Positions 1-8,550 of a DNA stretch of 64,000 bases are shown here, one piece after another. The translations under genes were made by a program, and so were the position numbers. Under the pieces are notes generated by a model. The model saw only the letters and a list, made by a program, of their open reading frames with translations. It made no database searches and was not told the origin of the DNA. This DNA is from an uncultured Desulfobacter sp. (GTDB taxonomy: Bacteria; Desulfobacterota; Desulfobacteria; Desulfobacterales; Desulfobacteraceae), in NCBI RefSeq assembly GCF_963666675.1, contig NZ_OY762929.1:3596001-3660000 (forward strand), written 5' to 3'. Positions within the stretch are counted from its first letter, which is position 1, and the number at the start of each line of letters is the position of its first letter.

Positions 1-370
1 CACCACCAAATGTTGTATACGTACCGTTGAGTCGTTTATTTTTCAACGTCGCGATTCGATTCACCCCGTGCAGCACTTCCAATTCGACATAAATAGCAGA
101 ATTTGCAAGAATAAAATCCACATCCCCATTTTTTACCGTTTGATTAATATTTTTAAATTCAATGGGAACGATCTTAAAAGAGTAGTTTTGGATAACCCGG
201 GACAAATAGTCAGCGGTGGGGGACCATTTTTTTAAGCAATTGTCTGTGCTGCGTTTTGCGAGCACCCCAATCTTAATTGAATCGGTACCGGCGATTGCCT
301 TTGCCGGATAAAAAAAGGTTAACAGACATAAACCTGTTAAAAAAAAACGTTTAAAAAGATTCGTTTGCAT
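1..370 (-). CDS. PhnD-like periplasmic substrate-binding protein (N-terminal part)
   Basis: The reverse strand reads from an ATG at 370 to the window edge without a stop, giving about 123 residues, so the C-terminal part lies outside the window. A hydrophobic signal peptide (residues about 5-26, ending near AIAG) is followed by a stretch typical of phosphate/phosphite/phosphonate ABC transporter binding proteins: IKIGVLAKR, then a DYLSR-like segment, then VDFILANSAIYVELE. This fold exports to the periplasm and binds a small anion or organic ligand. In Desulfobacterota such domains also serve as sensory input of kinases, so a sensor is possible. No transporter partner is visible, because the neighbour is an insertion element. 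Family assignment is fairly sure; the ligand is unknown. Confidence 0.75.
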   Translation of the reverse strand, partial: MQTNLFKRFFLTGLCLLTFFYPAKAIAGTDSIKIGVLAKRSTDNCLKKWSPTADYLSRVIQNYSFKIVPIEFKNINQTVKNGDVDFILANSAIYVELEVLHGVNRIATLKNKRLNGTYTTFGG

Positions 371-446
371 TATTTGCCTTTGACTGTCCTAAGTCTTAAG
401 GAACTTGGGAAAAAACAAATGTCACGGATGTTATGCCGATTTTTTT

Positions 447-540
447 TATATGAAAGAGCTCAATAAGCTATTGCGTTCTTTCGATTTTCGTTGTGGGCCG
501 AAGCCTGGCAGACGATATGCCAGGTCGGCCCATGGCCGTT
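447..540 (+). repeat. Two-hairpin repeat, unit 1
   Basis: The unit starts TATATGAAAG and ends GGCCCATGGCCGTT. It has two stem-loops separated by the constant CGTTGTGGG: hairpin A pairs GAAAG with CTTTC, and hairpin B pairs TGGGCCGAAGCCTGGCA with TGCCAGGTCGGCCCA. Other copies are at 2288-2385 and, inverted, at 10332-10427. Bases in the stems differ between copies while pairing is largely kept. A reading frame runs across this copy (405-677), but it translates the repeat and I do not treat it as a gene. Confidence 0.75.
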
Positions 541-559
541 TATATGAAACACCTCCCCC

Positions 560-916
560 AAAAAAGGGAATAGTGTCTCGTTGGTTTATGGCCTTTTGTT
601 CCACAACACTTTCATTACCGCTACAAGTTGAAGGTATCAAATCAATAAAGCTATTATCTCTCTTGGGTAAAAATTAAAGCACAGATGACAACTTTTTAAA
701 TCATCAGCGGCGGCCGGTTTATACTATAAAAGTTTTATATACGTGGTACTTCTCCAAGGAAGTCCGACAGTTCGTTGTGCAAAAAACCGGCCAGTCATGT
801 TATATTCGCGCTCTAAGGCTTCATTTCAACATCCGACTTTTTATTGCTGAATTAAAAATCTATTGTCTGCTGTACTCCTTTAACCAACATTTGCACAAAA
901 TATTTTGATAGATCAA
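560..916. other. Noncoding 3' end of the IS110 element
   Basis: No credible gene is seen here. The segment holds an inverted repeat, GGCCGGTTT at 712-720 with AAACCGGCC at 784-792, enclosing about 63 bases. IS1111-type members of the IS110 family carry their structured guide (bridge) RNA in the noncoding end downstream of the transposase, so a structured RNA on the minus strand is possible, but I cannot demonstrate one. Confidence 0.4.
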
Positions 917-2177
917 TTAACCTTCACAAGGAACAAGTTTCATCCCTAATTCATCAGCCTTTTTTGCCAAATTTTTCAACATCCTTTGTTTGTTGGGCTT
1001 GCTTAAGTATTCTTCTCCGAGGTCTCTATATCTGTCTCCATGCTTGATGATGTTGTAAATGGCTTTTGCAATTCTATGGGCTATGGCAACAATCGCTTTT
1101 TTGGCACCTCGTCTGGCTTTGAGCTTATAATACTTGGCTTTGTAATATGAACCCTTCGTCTTGATCGCGGCCCAGGCGATTTGGACTAAAATCGTTTTGA
1201 ATGGATGATTTCGAACCGCGTTCCTGCCACTTTTCCTTTTACCTGCGCTTTCATTGTTCCCAGGGCACAATCCGGCCCATGCAACAAAAGCGACCATGCT
1301 TTTAAACTCATTCAGTGTGACCCCGAATTCTCCAAGAACAGATTGTGCTGATTTTTTTATCGATCCCTGGAACTTCATCTAATCTTTCCAGTAAATTTTC
1401 ATGGTCACGGGTAAGTATTTCCAATCTGACATTAATCTGTTCAATCTGTTTTTGAAACATCTCAATGGCCTCCATCATGCCAATCAGTTGGAATCGATGA
1501 TGATCTTTAAAATATCCATGGAGGCTTAGGTACAATTCAGGAATTTTCTTTTTAAGACTTCCTTTTGTGCATTCCTGAACTTTTTCTAAAGTTATTTCAT
1601 CGTGTTTGCATAACAAATCAATGAGACTCAAACCGGTGAGCCCGAACAAATCTGAAACGACCGAATCAATTTTAATATTTGCCGTGATAAACAATTTATG
1701 AATACGTCGCTTATAATCAGCGAGAGATTCTGTGTATGTTTTTCTCAATCGGCTTAATTCACGCCATTCACGGACATGTTCGGGAGGAATAAAACTACCT
1801 CTTACCAACCCATGACGAAGCAGTCCGGCAAGCCATTTACTATCACAGATGTCTGTTTTTCTGCCGGGAACATTTTTAATATGCCTGGCATTCACCAAAA
1901 CAACTTCCATCGTATCTTCGATGGTGTTATAAATTGGATGCCAATATACGCCGGTACTTTCCATTGCCACTACAGGACAGCTATTTTTAATCAACCATGT
2001 TTTCATTTTTTGCAAATCTTGAGTAAATGATGAAAACTCTCGAATCTCATGCTGTTCTTTCCCATTATCATCAACAGTGATTAAACAGGCCGAAATTTTG
2101 TCTTTGTGAACATCCAAACCACAACAAATTGGGTGAACGATTTGGATTAATGTGCTATTTTTCGATCTCTTGGTCAT
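917..2177 (-). pseudogene. IS110-family transposase, frameshifted
   Basis: The N-terminal DEDD (RuvC-like) domain starts at 2177 with CCGLDVHKDKISACLI, then VAMESTGVYWHP, then NARHIKNVPGRKTDICDSKW. The C-terminal transposase_20 domain, with its predicted serine site, lies in another frame that runs to 917 (FKSMVAFVAWAGLCPGNNES, then HPFKTILVQIAW). The two frames join at a run of seven A on the coding strand (1352-1358): the upstream frame goes DEVPGIDKKI and stops soon after, while the downstream frame continues KKSAQSVLGEFG. Together they give about 420 residues, the usual family length. The IS110 family is not known for programmed frameshifting, so this is probably an inactivated copy or a homopolymer error. 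Confidence 0.85.
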
Positions 2178-2251
2178 GGCTATCTCCTTATATTTTTCTT
2201 GGTCGAAAAAAAAATTTGATAGCTATGACCATTTTTCAAAATTTGCAAGTG

Positions 2252-2286
2252 TTTCATGCTTCGTTGTGTCCGCTAGGACATGGGGG
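2252..2286 (+). repeat. Partial two-hairpin repeat unit (unit 2 remnant)
   Basis: TTTCATGCTTCGTTGTG matches the middle of the two-hairpin repeat, after which hairpin B is reduced to TCC-gcta-GGA before CATGGGGG. It directly precedes the full unit at 2288. With TATATGAAA at 541-549 it may be one unit split by the IS110 element. Confidence 0.5.
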
Positions 2287-2287
2287 T

Positions 2288-2385
2288 TATATGAAAGAGA
2301 TAGATAACTTATTGAGTTCTTTCATTCTTCGTTGTGGGTCGAAGCCTGGGTCATGATAGACCTGGCTCGGCCCATGGCCGTTATT
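2288..2385 (+). repeat. Two-hairpin repeat, unit 3
   Basis: This is a full copy in the same orientation as 447-540: TATATGAAAG, a weak hairpin A, TTCGTTGTGGG, then hairpin B pairing GGGTCGAAGCCTGGGTC with GACCTGGCTCGGCCC, and CATGGCCGTTAT. Hairpin B is identical in sequence to the inverted copy at 10332-10427. The following stretch to about 2609 shows no gene or other recognisable element. Confidence 0.75.
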
Positions 2386-2609
2386 CGTATTCAAAAGGTG
2401 GATCAGGGAACGTAAGGTTCAGCGAATATATTGAACACCGCAGCAACTTAAGATCATGGATAAAGATGCGTTGTGTTTTTTTACCGACATTTTAAATGGT
2501 ACACAACTGATATAAAAAAAGCAATTATATCATAATATATCGAACGTGCCGGTTGCTGAAAAAACAAGGGGGATGGTTGATGATCATCATGGGGTTAAAA
2601 ACCTTGGAA

Positions 2610-2658
2610 AAAACAAACCTCCCCGCTCTTTTTCAAAACCGGGGAGGTTTGTTTTTTT
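2610..2658 (-). terminator. Strong bidirectional-type terminator
   Basis: AAACAAACCTCCCCG pairs with CGGGGAGGTTTGTTT around a 14-base loop. The stem is flanked by A-rich sequence on the left and T7 on the right, so it could stop transcription in both directions. On the minus strand it follows the HdrB-like gene. Confidence 0.8.
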
Positions 2659-2713
2659 GACCGATTATCAGGGGTAATAAGGGTTTAGCATAAGATCGCC
2701 CATCTTTTGCAGT

Positions 2714-2765
2714 GGCAATCCCCTGTGGTTGCCCCCGTTAGGGCAGGCACAGAGACCTGCCCCTA
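2714..2765 (+). repeat. GC-rich extragenic repeat (REP-like), copy 1
   Basis: GGCAATCCCCTGTGGTTGCC is followed by CCCGTTAGGGCAGGCAC and a segment close to AGACCTGCCCCTAC. It contains two short hairpins (GGCAA/TTGCC and GGCAGG/CCTGCC). An inverted copy is at 13871-13922. Confidence 0.75.
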
Positions 2766-2796
2766 CAATGGCCGACGTTAGCGCCAAGCCCGATAA

Positions 2797-3633
2797 TCAG
2801 GCTGCAGAATCTACGCCTGCCAAACTTTTTTCAAGCCCCATGGCCTGACCCAGCAACTGGGAAAGGAGTACGGCAGGAATGGGCTTTGTTAATCCGGATT
2901 TTAAAATAAGCTCTCTGCCATATTCAAATTGAATATGGCAGTAATTGCAGGCCGTGCAGATGATATCCGCCCCTTCCTGCTTTGCTGTTTCATATTTTCC
3001 CAGAACAAATTCCCGGGCCAGATCATCATTTTTTTCCAGCAAAGGATTACCGCAGCAGTCCAGGCCTTTGGACCATTGTACAGGTTCTGCACCGGTCAGC
3101 TGGATGATCCGTTCAAATATCGTGGGTGCATTGGGCCGGGTATCCAAACCGGTTATGGCTGAAGGGCGAAGGGCGTGACAGCCGTAACTTGCGGCCACTT
3201 TTATGCCGTCAAGGGAATGCACAATGCTTCGCTGGATAACGCCTTTATCAATTTCCTGGTCCAAAAAGGTCAGCATATGGTAAATCTTGACGTAGCCCGA
3301 TCTGTAATGTAGCCCTTCCTTTTCCAGTATTGAATTGATCGTGTTCAGTTTTTCGCGGTCCGTGGTAAGATAATGTTCGGCCTGTTTAAGGGCGCCAAAA
3401 CAGCACTTGCACAAAGTCAGTATAGGCAGGTGACGTGCCTGGGCGATGGCCAGGTTCCGTATGGCCAGTAAAAGATAAGCATCCAGGTTCTTTTCCTTGA
3501 CCGGATACCCGCAACAGCCGAAGTCAAGTTCTTCAACGCCTACATTGAGTCTGGATAAAACTGCTTTGGCCGAGGTTGGGTGCTGGGGAATGTCAAATCC
3601 GGTTCTGCATCCGGAGAATAGTGCGCATTTCAT
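2797..3633 (-). CDS. Heterodisulfide reductase subunit B-like protein (two CCG domains)
   Basis: This 278-residue soluble protein has two complete cysteine-rich CCG domains. The first has C9, the CC of FGCCGYPV near 40 and CKCCFGALK near 80. The second has a Cys near 152, LDCCGNPLLEK and CTACNYCHIQFEYG. In HdrB and HdrD such domains hold noncubane [4Fe-4S] clusters that reduce disulfides. Sulfate reducers use relatives in membrane and cytoplasmic redox complexes (DsrK, TmcB, QmoB-type proteins). Its start overlaps the stop of the upstream membrane subunit by four bases (ATGA), so the two are translationally coupled and probably form one complex. The physiological disulfide or electron partner is unknown. 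A strong hairpin terminator follows at 2610-2658. Confidence 0.85.
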   Translation of the reverse strand: MKCALFSGCRTGFDIPQHPTSAKAVLSRLNVGVEELDFGCCGYPVKEKNLDAYLLLAIRNLAIAQARHLPILTLCKCCFGALKQAEHYLTTDREKLNTINSILEKEGLHYRSGYVKIYHMLTFLDQEIDKGVIQRSIVHSLDGIKVAASYGCHALRPSAITGLDTRPNAPTIFERIIQLTGAEPVQWSKGLDCCGNPLLEKNDDLAREFVLGKYETAKQEGADIICTACNYCHIQFEYGRELILKSGLTKPIPAVLLSQLLGQAMGLEKSLAGVDSAA

Positions 3634-5303
3634 ATTCCAAATTCCTGATGATATACCATGTTTTTAAGTTGATAAAAAATATCCGTAATATTGACCCCCT
3701 GGGGACAATTTTCCTGGCATTTGTAACAGGTCAAACAGTCCCAGACAATTGAGGCATCCTTTGCCAAATCGGTTTGCCCGAGAACAAGGGCATGAATCAC
3801 CTGGTGAGGTGCTGATCCAAACTGTCCAAGATCGCCTGTCACACCTGTTACCGGGCATGAATTGGTACATGTCAGACAGGTATAACAGTGTGAAAACGTC
3901 GTCGCCTTGAAAGATTCCTTCAAGGACTTGACAATGGATTTCTTATCGGATTTCAGCACCACCGGGCCTTTGGCGTCCGCTTTCTTCGCTTCGTTTTCCC
4001 TGCAAATTTCCCTGACCCGGACAACGGGATCAGCCAGGAATTTTTCCTTCATCCGTTCTCTGGCCGCCATCCAGATATCCTGCAGGTCCAACCCGGCGGG
4101 ACAAAGCTGGGAGCATTTGTTGCACATGGTGCAGATAAAACTGCCCTGAAAAAAGGCTTCTTTTGACGCCGCATCCATAGAACCGCCCCATGCCGATTGC
4201 CGGATACGGGTGACACGTTCGGAAGGAAACACCCATTGGTTGCCGAAAATCTCATACAACGGGCCCACCGCACAATGGCTTGTGCAGGTGCCGCACTGGG
4301 TACAGGCGGAAAGATCAAGCGCCCGGCGGGTTGCCCTATTTTCATCGAGTTTGAGCGTCTGGCCTGAAATACCTGAAATCAAAAGGCTTATGGGGGTGGT
4401 CAAAATATGTAAAAACTTGCTGAAAGGCAGGTAAGCCAAAGCAAAAAAGCAGCTTAAAAAATGAATGGCAAGTATCAGTGAATCCAGTCGATTACCGTTT
4501 AAAAATCCGGCAAAAGGTTTCATGAAAATGGAGATGGGATAAGAGACCACGGCCCACTTTGGGTTGGCATGGCAGGCCATACAATTGTCTTCATTGAGGA
4601 TTCGGCCCTCTTCCAAAATTTCGGGTGTGACCTCAATGGTCTCCCCGGGGAAAGAGACATTATAGTCTTCCTGCCAGACGGCCTTAAGCATCGGCAGTTC
4701 CTCATCGTAATCCACGGAGCTGTATTCTTCGACCATGTCGTCAAACACACCCGAAGAGATAATCTTGGCGGCTTCCAGGCCAAAACCGGATATCATGATG
4801 ACGGCAAGCAGGACAATTGCCAGGTAATCGGGTTTCGTAGTGATCTGCTTTAACCGGAAATGGGTTCTCCTGCGGTATATGGCGATGACCAGTCCAACCA
4901 TCACCATGACACCGGCAACATTTCGAAGGAACATGTAGGGATTCAAGGTGGGCATATAACCTGGGAAAAGCGCCTGGCTGACATAATCATCCAGGGCATG
5001 GAAAAAGAACAGCCCTGCAAATCCCCAGAAAATACATACATGCATCACCCATTTCTGGGAATCCTGGCGCATGAGCGGTAATTGAAGCACCACATCCATG
5101 ATCGCCGTTTTAAGAAAATAAAATATCCGGGCAGGAGAAAACAACATGCCTGCCAGGCCGGATAAAAAAATTTTCACTCGGTCTGCCGTAGTAATTTCGG
5201 TATCTTCCGGTCCGATTATTAACCGAAAAAATCCCATGGTCCTGTAAATGATTCCGAGAAGGAATACTGCTGCTGCAATAGTAAAACTCCAGTTATAAAG
5301 CAC
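3630..5303 (-). CDS. Fused membrane heme-c / HdrC-like iron-sulfur oxidoreductase subunit
   Basis: This 557-residue protein has an N-terminal membrane region (helices at about 5-25, 45-65, 85-105, 128-145 and 160-178) resembling the NarI/HdrE type. A c-type heme motif CMACH lies at about residues 240-244, followed by another helix pair near 280-320. The soluble half has four CxxCxxCxxxC motifs near 331 (CTQCGTCTSHC), 388 (CTMCNKCSQLC), 471 (CYTCLTCTNSC) and 521 (CLTCYKCQENC). HdrC normally has two such motifs, so this looks like two ferredoxin-like modules joined to a heme-bearing membrane anchor. It probably passes electrons between quinone or periplasmic cytochrome and the HdrB-like partner encoded just downstream. 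Direction and donor are inferred. Confidence 0.85.
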   Translation of the reverse strand: MLYNWSFTIAAAVFLLGIIYRTMGFFRLIIGPEDTEITTADRVKIFLSGLAGMLFSPARIFYFLKTAIMDVVLQLPLMRQDSQKWVMHVCIFWGFAGLFFFHALDDYVSQALFPGYMPTLNPYMFLRNVAGVMVMVGLVIAIYRRRTHFRLKQITTKPDYLAIVLLAVIMISGFGLEAAKIISSGVFDDMVEEYSSVDYDEELPMLKAVWQEDYNVSFPGETIEVTPEILEEGRILNEDNCMACHANPKWAVVSYPISIFMKPFAGFLNGNRLDSLILAIHFLSCFFALAYLPFSKFLHILTTPISLLISGISGQTLKLDENRATRRALDLSACTQCGTCTSHCAVGPLYEIFGNQWVFPSERVTRIRQSAWGGSMDAASKEAFFQGSFICTMCNKCSQLCPAGLDLQDIWMAARERMKEKFLADPVVRVREICRENEAKKADAKGPVVLKSDKKSIVKSLKESFKATTFSHCYTCLTCTNSCPVTGVTGDLGQFGSAPHQVIHALVLGQTDLAKDASIVWDCLTCYKCQENCPQGVNITDIFYQLKNMVYHQEFGI

Positions 5304-5523
5304 TGTTCCATTCCAATCTAATTCAGGTTAAATTTTCAAAGGGCAAAATCGAAAGGTAAATCTGTATTGTAACTAATCCGGGATGTCAAGACCGTTTTTA
5401 ATTTTAATATTTGCACTTATCTGTCCAATTGTCCCCACGGCCGTACCTTTACAAACCATAGACCAACACTTATATTAACCCTTAAATTTCAAAAAAATAT
5501 ACTACTTCACAAGGAGCTTTTAA

Positions 5524-6189
5524 GTGAAACAGATCTTAGTGCTGGCCTCGACCAACAAAGGCAAAACAAGGGAATTACAGGAAAGACTGCAAGGCTATCC
5601 CGTTGACATAAAAAATTTATCTGATTTCGGCCCCATTCCCGAGGTCATAGAAGACGGAGAAACCTTTGACGACAATGCATACAAAAAGGCGTCGTTCACA
5701 GCAAGGGTATTGGGATACCCGGCCCTGGCCGACGATTCAGGGCTTTGTGTAGAGGCCCTGGGCGGCGCGCCGGGTGTCTATTCGGCCCGTTACGCCGGAG
5801 AGGATGCAACGGACCAGGACAATGTGGACAAACTTCTTGAAGCCATGAAAAACGAAGAGAACCGCAAGGCCGCCTTTGAATGTGTGATCTCCATTGCCGT
5901 GCCCACAGGTGCCGCATTGACCTACGAAGGCCGCTGCGAAGGGATTCTCACCCGGGAACCTGCCGGAGACAACGGGTTCGGCTATGACCCGCTCTTCTTT
6001 TTCCCCGAATTTAATAAAACCTTTGCCCAGCTGTCCATGGCCGAAAAGGCAACGGTCAGCCACCGGGGAAAGGCGCTCAAGGAAATCACCCAGGAGATGG
6101 ACAAAATTCTGGACTGGATAGACATTCAAATGTCCCGGATGGCCGAACCCAGTAGCTGCCTTGCCCCCAAAGGAAACAACAATGGATAA
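5524..6189 (+). CDS. rdgB: XTP/dITP diphosphatase (RdgB/HAM1 family)
   Basis: The protein hydrolyses non-canonical purine triphosphates (XTP, dITP, ITP) to the monophosphate and pyrophosphate, keeping them out of DNA and RNA. The start is GTG at 5524, behind AAGGAG. The N-terminal signature LASTNKGKTRELQ, the central LADDSGLCVEALGGAPGVYSAR and the later GFGYDPLFF followed by MSHRGKAL-type motif (here VSHRGKALKE) are all intact. At 221 residues it is about 20 longer than usual, the extra being a C-terminal tail. Its stop overlaps the start of the nitroreductase gene by eight bases, making it the first gene of a four-gene run to 10323. Confidence 0.95.
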   Translation: MKQILVLASTNKGKTRELQERLQGYPVDIKNLSDFGPIPEVIEDGETFDDNAYKKASFTARVLGYPALADDSGLCVEALGGAPGVYSARYAGEDATDQDNVDKLLEAMKNEENRKAAFECVISIAVPTGAALTYEGRCEGILTREPAGDNGFGYDPLFFFPEFNKTFAQLSMAEKATVSHRGKALKEITQEMDKILDWIDIQMSRMAEPSSCLAPKGNNNG

Positions 6190-6763
6190 TTTTAAAGACC
6201 TTGTAAAATCCAACCGGTCGTGCAGGCGCTTTGACAACAGTTTCGCCCTGGACACCCGGACCCTGACTGATCTTGTGGAACTGGCCCGGTATACAGCGTC
6301 GGGTGCCAACAACCAGCCCCTGAAATACATTATCTCCAGCAGCCGGGAACAAAACGACAAGATCTTTTCCTGCCTGACCTGGGCGGCCTACCTTAAAGAG
6401 TGGAAAGGGCCTGAACCTGCCGAACAGCCCACCGGATACATTGTTATTTTAGGGGACACCACCATTGCCAATAATTTCTGGTGCGACCACGGCATCGCCG
6501 CCCAGACCATGCTGCTCGGTGCCCGGGCCATCGGCCTTGCCGGGTGTATGTTTGCCGCCATCAACATAAAAAAACTCAAAGAACTGCTGGAGATCGGCGA
6601 TCATCTGGAGGTCAAACTGGTCATCGCTTTGGGCAAACCTGTGGAAAAGGCATGCATTGATGATGTAGATGACAGTGGCGATATCCGGTATTTCCGGGAT
6701 GAAAACCAGGTTCACCATGTTCCCAAGCGCAAGCTTGAAGAGTTGATTCTCAAGACCTTTTAG
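6182..6763 (+). CDS. Nitroreductase-family FMN oxidoreductase
   Basis: A 193-residue protein of the flavin nitroreductase fold. It starts MDNFKDLVKSNRSCRRFDN, followed by LARYTASGANNQPLKYIISS (the FMN-contacting RSxRxF and NxQP motifs) and later IAAQTMLLGARAIGLAGC. Family members reduce nitro groups, quinones or flavins with NAD(P)H; the substrate here is unknown. I chose ATG 6182 because AAAGGAAACAAC precedes it; an upstream in-frame ATG at 6161 has no better site and would overlap rdgB more deeply. The next gene begins two bases after the stop, so they are co-transcribed. Confidence 0.9.
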   Translation: MDNFKDLVKSNRSCRRFDNSFALDTRTLTDLVELARYTASGANNQPLKYIISSSREQNDKIFSCLTWAAYLKEWKGPEPAEQPTGYIVILGDTTIANNFWCDHGIAAQTMLLGARAIGLAGCMFAAINIKKLKELLEIGDHLEVKLVIALGKPVEKACIDDVDDSGDIRYFRDENQVHHVPKRKLEELILKTF

Positions 6764-6765
6764 CC

Positions 6766-8532
6766 GTGAAAGTTTTATTTGTAAATCCTTCCTGCCAGGA
6801 CCCCAGGGTTACGGACCCGGATGCACTACAGGTGCCCATCGGACTCTATTATCTGGCATCCGGACTGTTGGACCATGGATATATATCGGGTATTTTAAAT
6901 CTTGCACCGGCGGGGCCGGCCAATGCGTCGGCCCAAGGGTCTGCAAAAAAAACGCTGGATTTGTTCACCCAATCGATCATGGCGGAAAAGCCTGATATCA
7001 TGGGCTTTTCGGTCACCAGCCCCACCCGGATGAATGCCATGGCCTGTGCGGCCAAGGCCCGTGAAATCCTGCCGGACAGCCTCATCATATTTGGCGGTCC
7101 CGGGGCGACCTTTATGGCCGATTTTCTGTTCCGCAGCTGTCCGGCCCTGGATGTGATCATCAAAGGCGAAGGCGAGATCAGCACGGCTAAACTGGTCCAT
7201 GCCGCAACAAAAGCAAAAACAAACACCGGCACCCGCCGCCGGTCCCAAGCCGTCAGGATCGAACTGATGGATGCACTTGAAAAAATTCCCGGCCTTATTT
7301 TCCGTAATGGGGCAAACCTGCATGACACAGGCCAAGGGGAACTGGTACAGGATTTGGATACCCTGCCCCACCCGTCCCGGTATTTCACCTACCAGCACCT
7401 GGCCATGTCCAGGGGGTGCCCGGGCAAATGCACCTTTTGCGGATCACCCAAATTCTGGGGAACCTCCGTTGTCCGCCGCCATTCAGCCCAATGGTTCTTT
7501 GACGAAATCAAAACCCTTGCCCAAAAGGGGGTCACCCATTTTTTCATCAGTGACGACACCTTTACCATGGATTATGATGCCGTTCGAAAGCTGTGCGAAA
7601 AAATAATCCAGGAAAATTTGGGCATCACCTGGAATGCCATCTCCCGGGTGGATTATATCGACGAACGCATACTGGGCCTCATGCGACGGGCCGGGTGCAT
7701 CCAGATCAGCTTCGGCGTTGAATCCGGGGCAAAACCCATTAAAAAAATCCTTGGCAAACCCATAGACAATGACACCTGTGTGGCGGCCTTTGACAAGGTG
7801 AAAGCCGCAGGCATCCTGCCCCGTGCCTATTTTATCTATGGATCACCCGGAGAGACCGATGCCACCATCCAGCAGACGATTGATCTGATGATCCGACTTG
7901 GGCCCTTGAGTACGGTATTTTACATGCTGGTCACCTTTCCGGGCACAGCTTTGTATAATCGAGCCGTCCGGAAAGGCTGGACCCATGATGACGTCTGGCA
8001 AAACAACATTGAAGATCTGCCCTGGTGGGAACTGGACCCGGATATGGATTTTCCCCGGGTCAAAGGATGGGGGGACCGGCTCAGGCAGGCTTTTTTTGAT
8101 CATTTAGAAAATTTTATCAATCGGATTCCCCTGGACCCGGACGAGGCATCCGCCCCCCTGCACGCCGATTTTCTATCACGGCTTGCCATGACCTTCTCCC
8201 ACGGCGAATATGCCCAGGATCCCCGGGTCAAGAATGCCGATCAAATGGCTGTGAACCTGTTTGACAAGGCGCTGGGCATTCACCCTTGTGCCAGGGCATA
8301 CCAGGGGCTTGCCATGATGTGCCAGAAGCACAAAAATTTTACCCGGGCCATTGCCATTCTCAGCAAAGGCCTGTCCCATTTCCCAAAAAACAAAGATCTG
8401 TGCGTGTGCATGGGGGTATGCCTGATGAACACGGGCAATTTTGCCAACGCATTACGATATTTCACCCCGTTTGCCGATGATCCTGCCTTAGGGCAGTACA
8501 TCAGCATCTGCAAACAAAAAACAACACATTAA
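6766..8532 (+). CDS. B12-binding radical SAM protein with C-terminal TPR-like region
   Basis: This 588-residue protein starts with GTG at 6766. An N-terminal cobalamin-binding-type Rossmann region (about 1-150: VLFVNPSCQDPRV, IMGFSVTSPTRM, IIFGGPGATFM, IIKGEGE) is followed by a radical SAM core whose cluster motif is CPGKCTFCGSPKFWG near residue 220. FISDDTFTMD and FGVESGAKPI are typical downstream strands. The last 130 residues carry helical repeats like TPRs (ALGIHPCARAYQGLAMMC, KNFTRAIAILSKGLSHFPKN). Related enzymes methylate or rearrange unactivated carbons in lipids, cofactors or peptides; the substrate is not predictable. The adjoining gene encodes a DUF6178 protein. Confidence 0.85.
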   Translation: MKVLFVNPSCQDPRVTDPDALQVPIGLYYLASGLLDHGYISGILNLAPAGPANASAQGSAKKTLDLFTQSIMAEKPDIMGFSVTSPTRMNAMACAAKAREILPDSLIIFGGPGATFMADFLFRSCPALDVIIKGEGEISTAKLVHAATKAKTNTGTRRRSQAVRIELMDALEKIPGLIFRNGANLHDTGQGELVQDLDTLPHPSRYFTYQHLAMSRGCPGKCTFCGSPKFWGTSVVRRHSAQWFFDEIKTLAQKGVTHFFISDDTFTMDYDAVRKLCEKIIQENLGITWNAISRVDYIDERILGLMRRAGCIQISFGVESGAKPIKKILGKPIDNDTCVAAFDKVKAAGILPRAYFIYGSPGETDATIQQTIDLMIRLGPLSTVFYMLVTFPGTALYNRAVRKGWTHDDVWQNNIEDLPWWELDPDMDFPRVKGWGDRLRQAFFDHLENFINRIPLDPDEASAPLHADFLSRLAMTFSHGEYAQDPRVKNADQMAVNLFDKALGIHPCARAYQGLAMMCQKHKNFTRAIAILSKGLSHFPKNKDLCVCMGVCLMNTGNFANALRYFTPFADDPALGQYISICKQKTTH

Positions 8533-8550
8533 TTCAGAAAGCATCACCAT

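Larger units (their letters stand above)
551..2251 (-). mobile_element. IS110-family insertion element, probable extent
   Basis: The element contains a frameshifted IS110 transposase (917-2177). The ends are inferred, not seen as inverted repeats. TATATGAAA, the start of a two-hairpin repeat unit, ends at 549, and TTTCATGCTTCGTTGTG, which resembles the continuation of that unit, starts at 2252, so the element seems to lie in hairpin A of a repeat unit. This leaves about 366 bases of noncoding DNA downstream of the transposase and about 70 upstream. Absence of terminal inverted repeats is normal for the IS110 family. Confidence 0.55.

Noticed and set aside
405..677. A 90-codon open frame before the IS110 element.
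   Set aside because: It reads through the two-hairpin repeat, has no ribosome site and no meaningful composition.
5737..6360. A 207-codon minus-strand frame across rdgB and the nitroreductase.
   Set aside because: It is antisense to two well-identified genes and its product has no family features.
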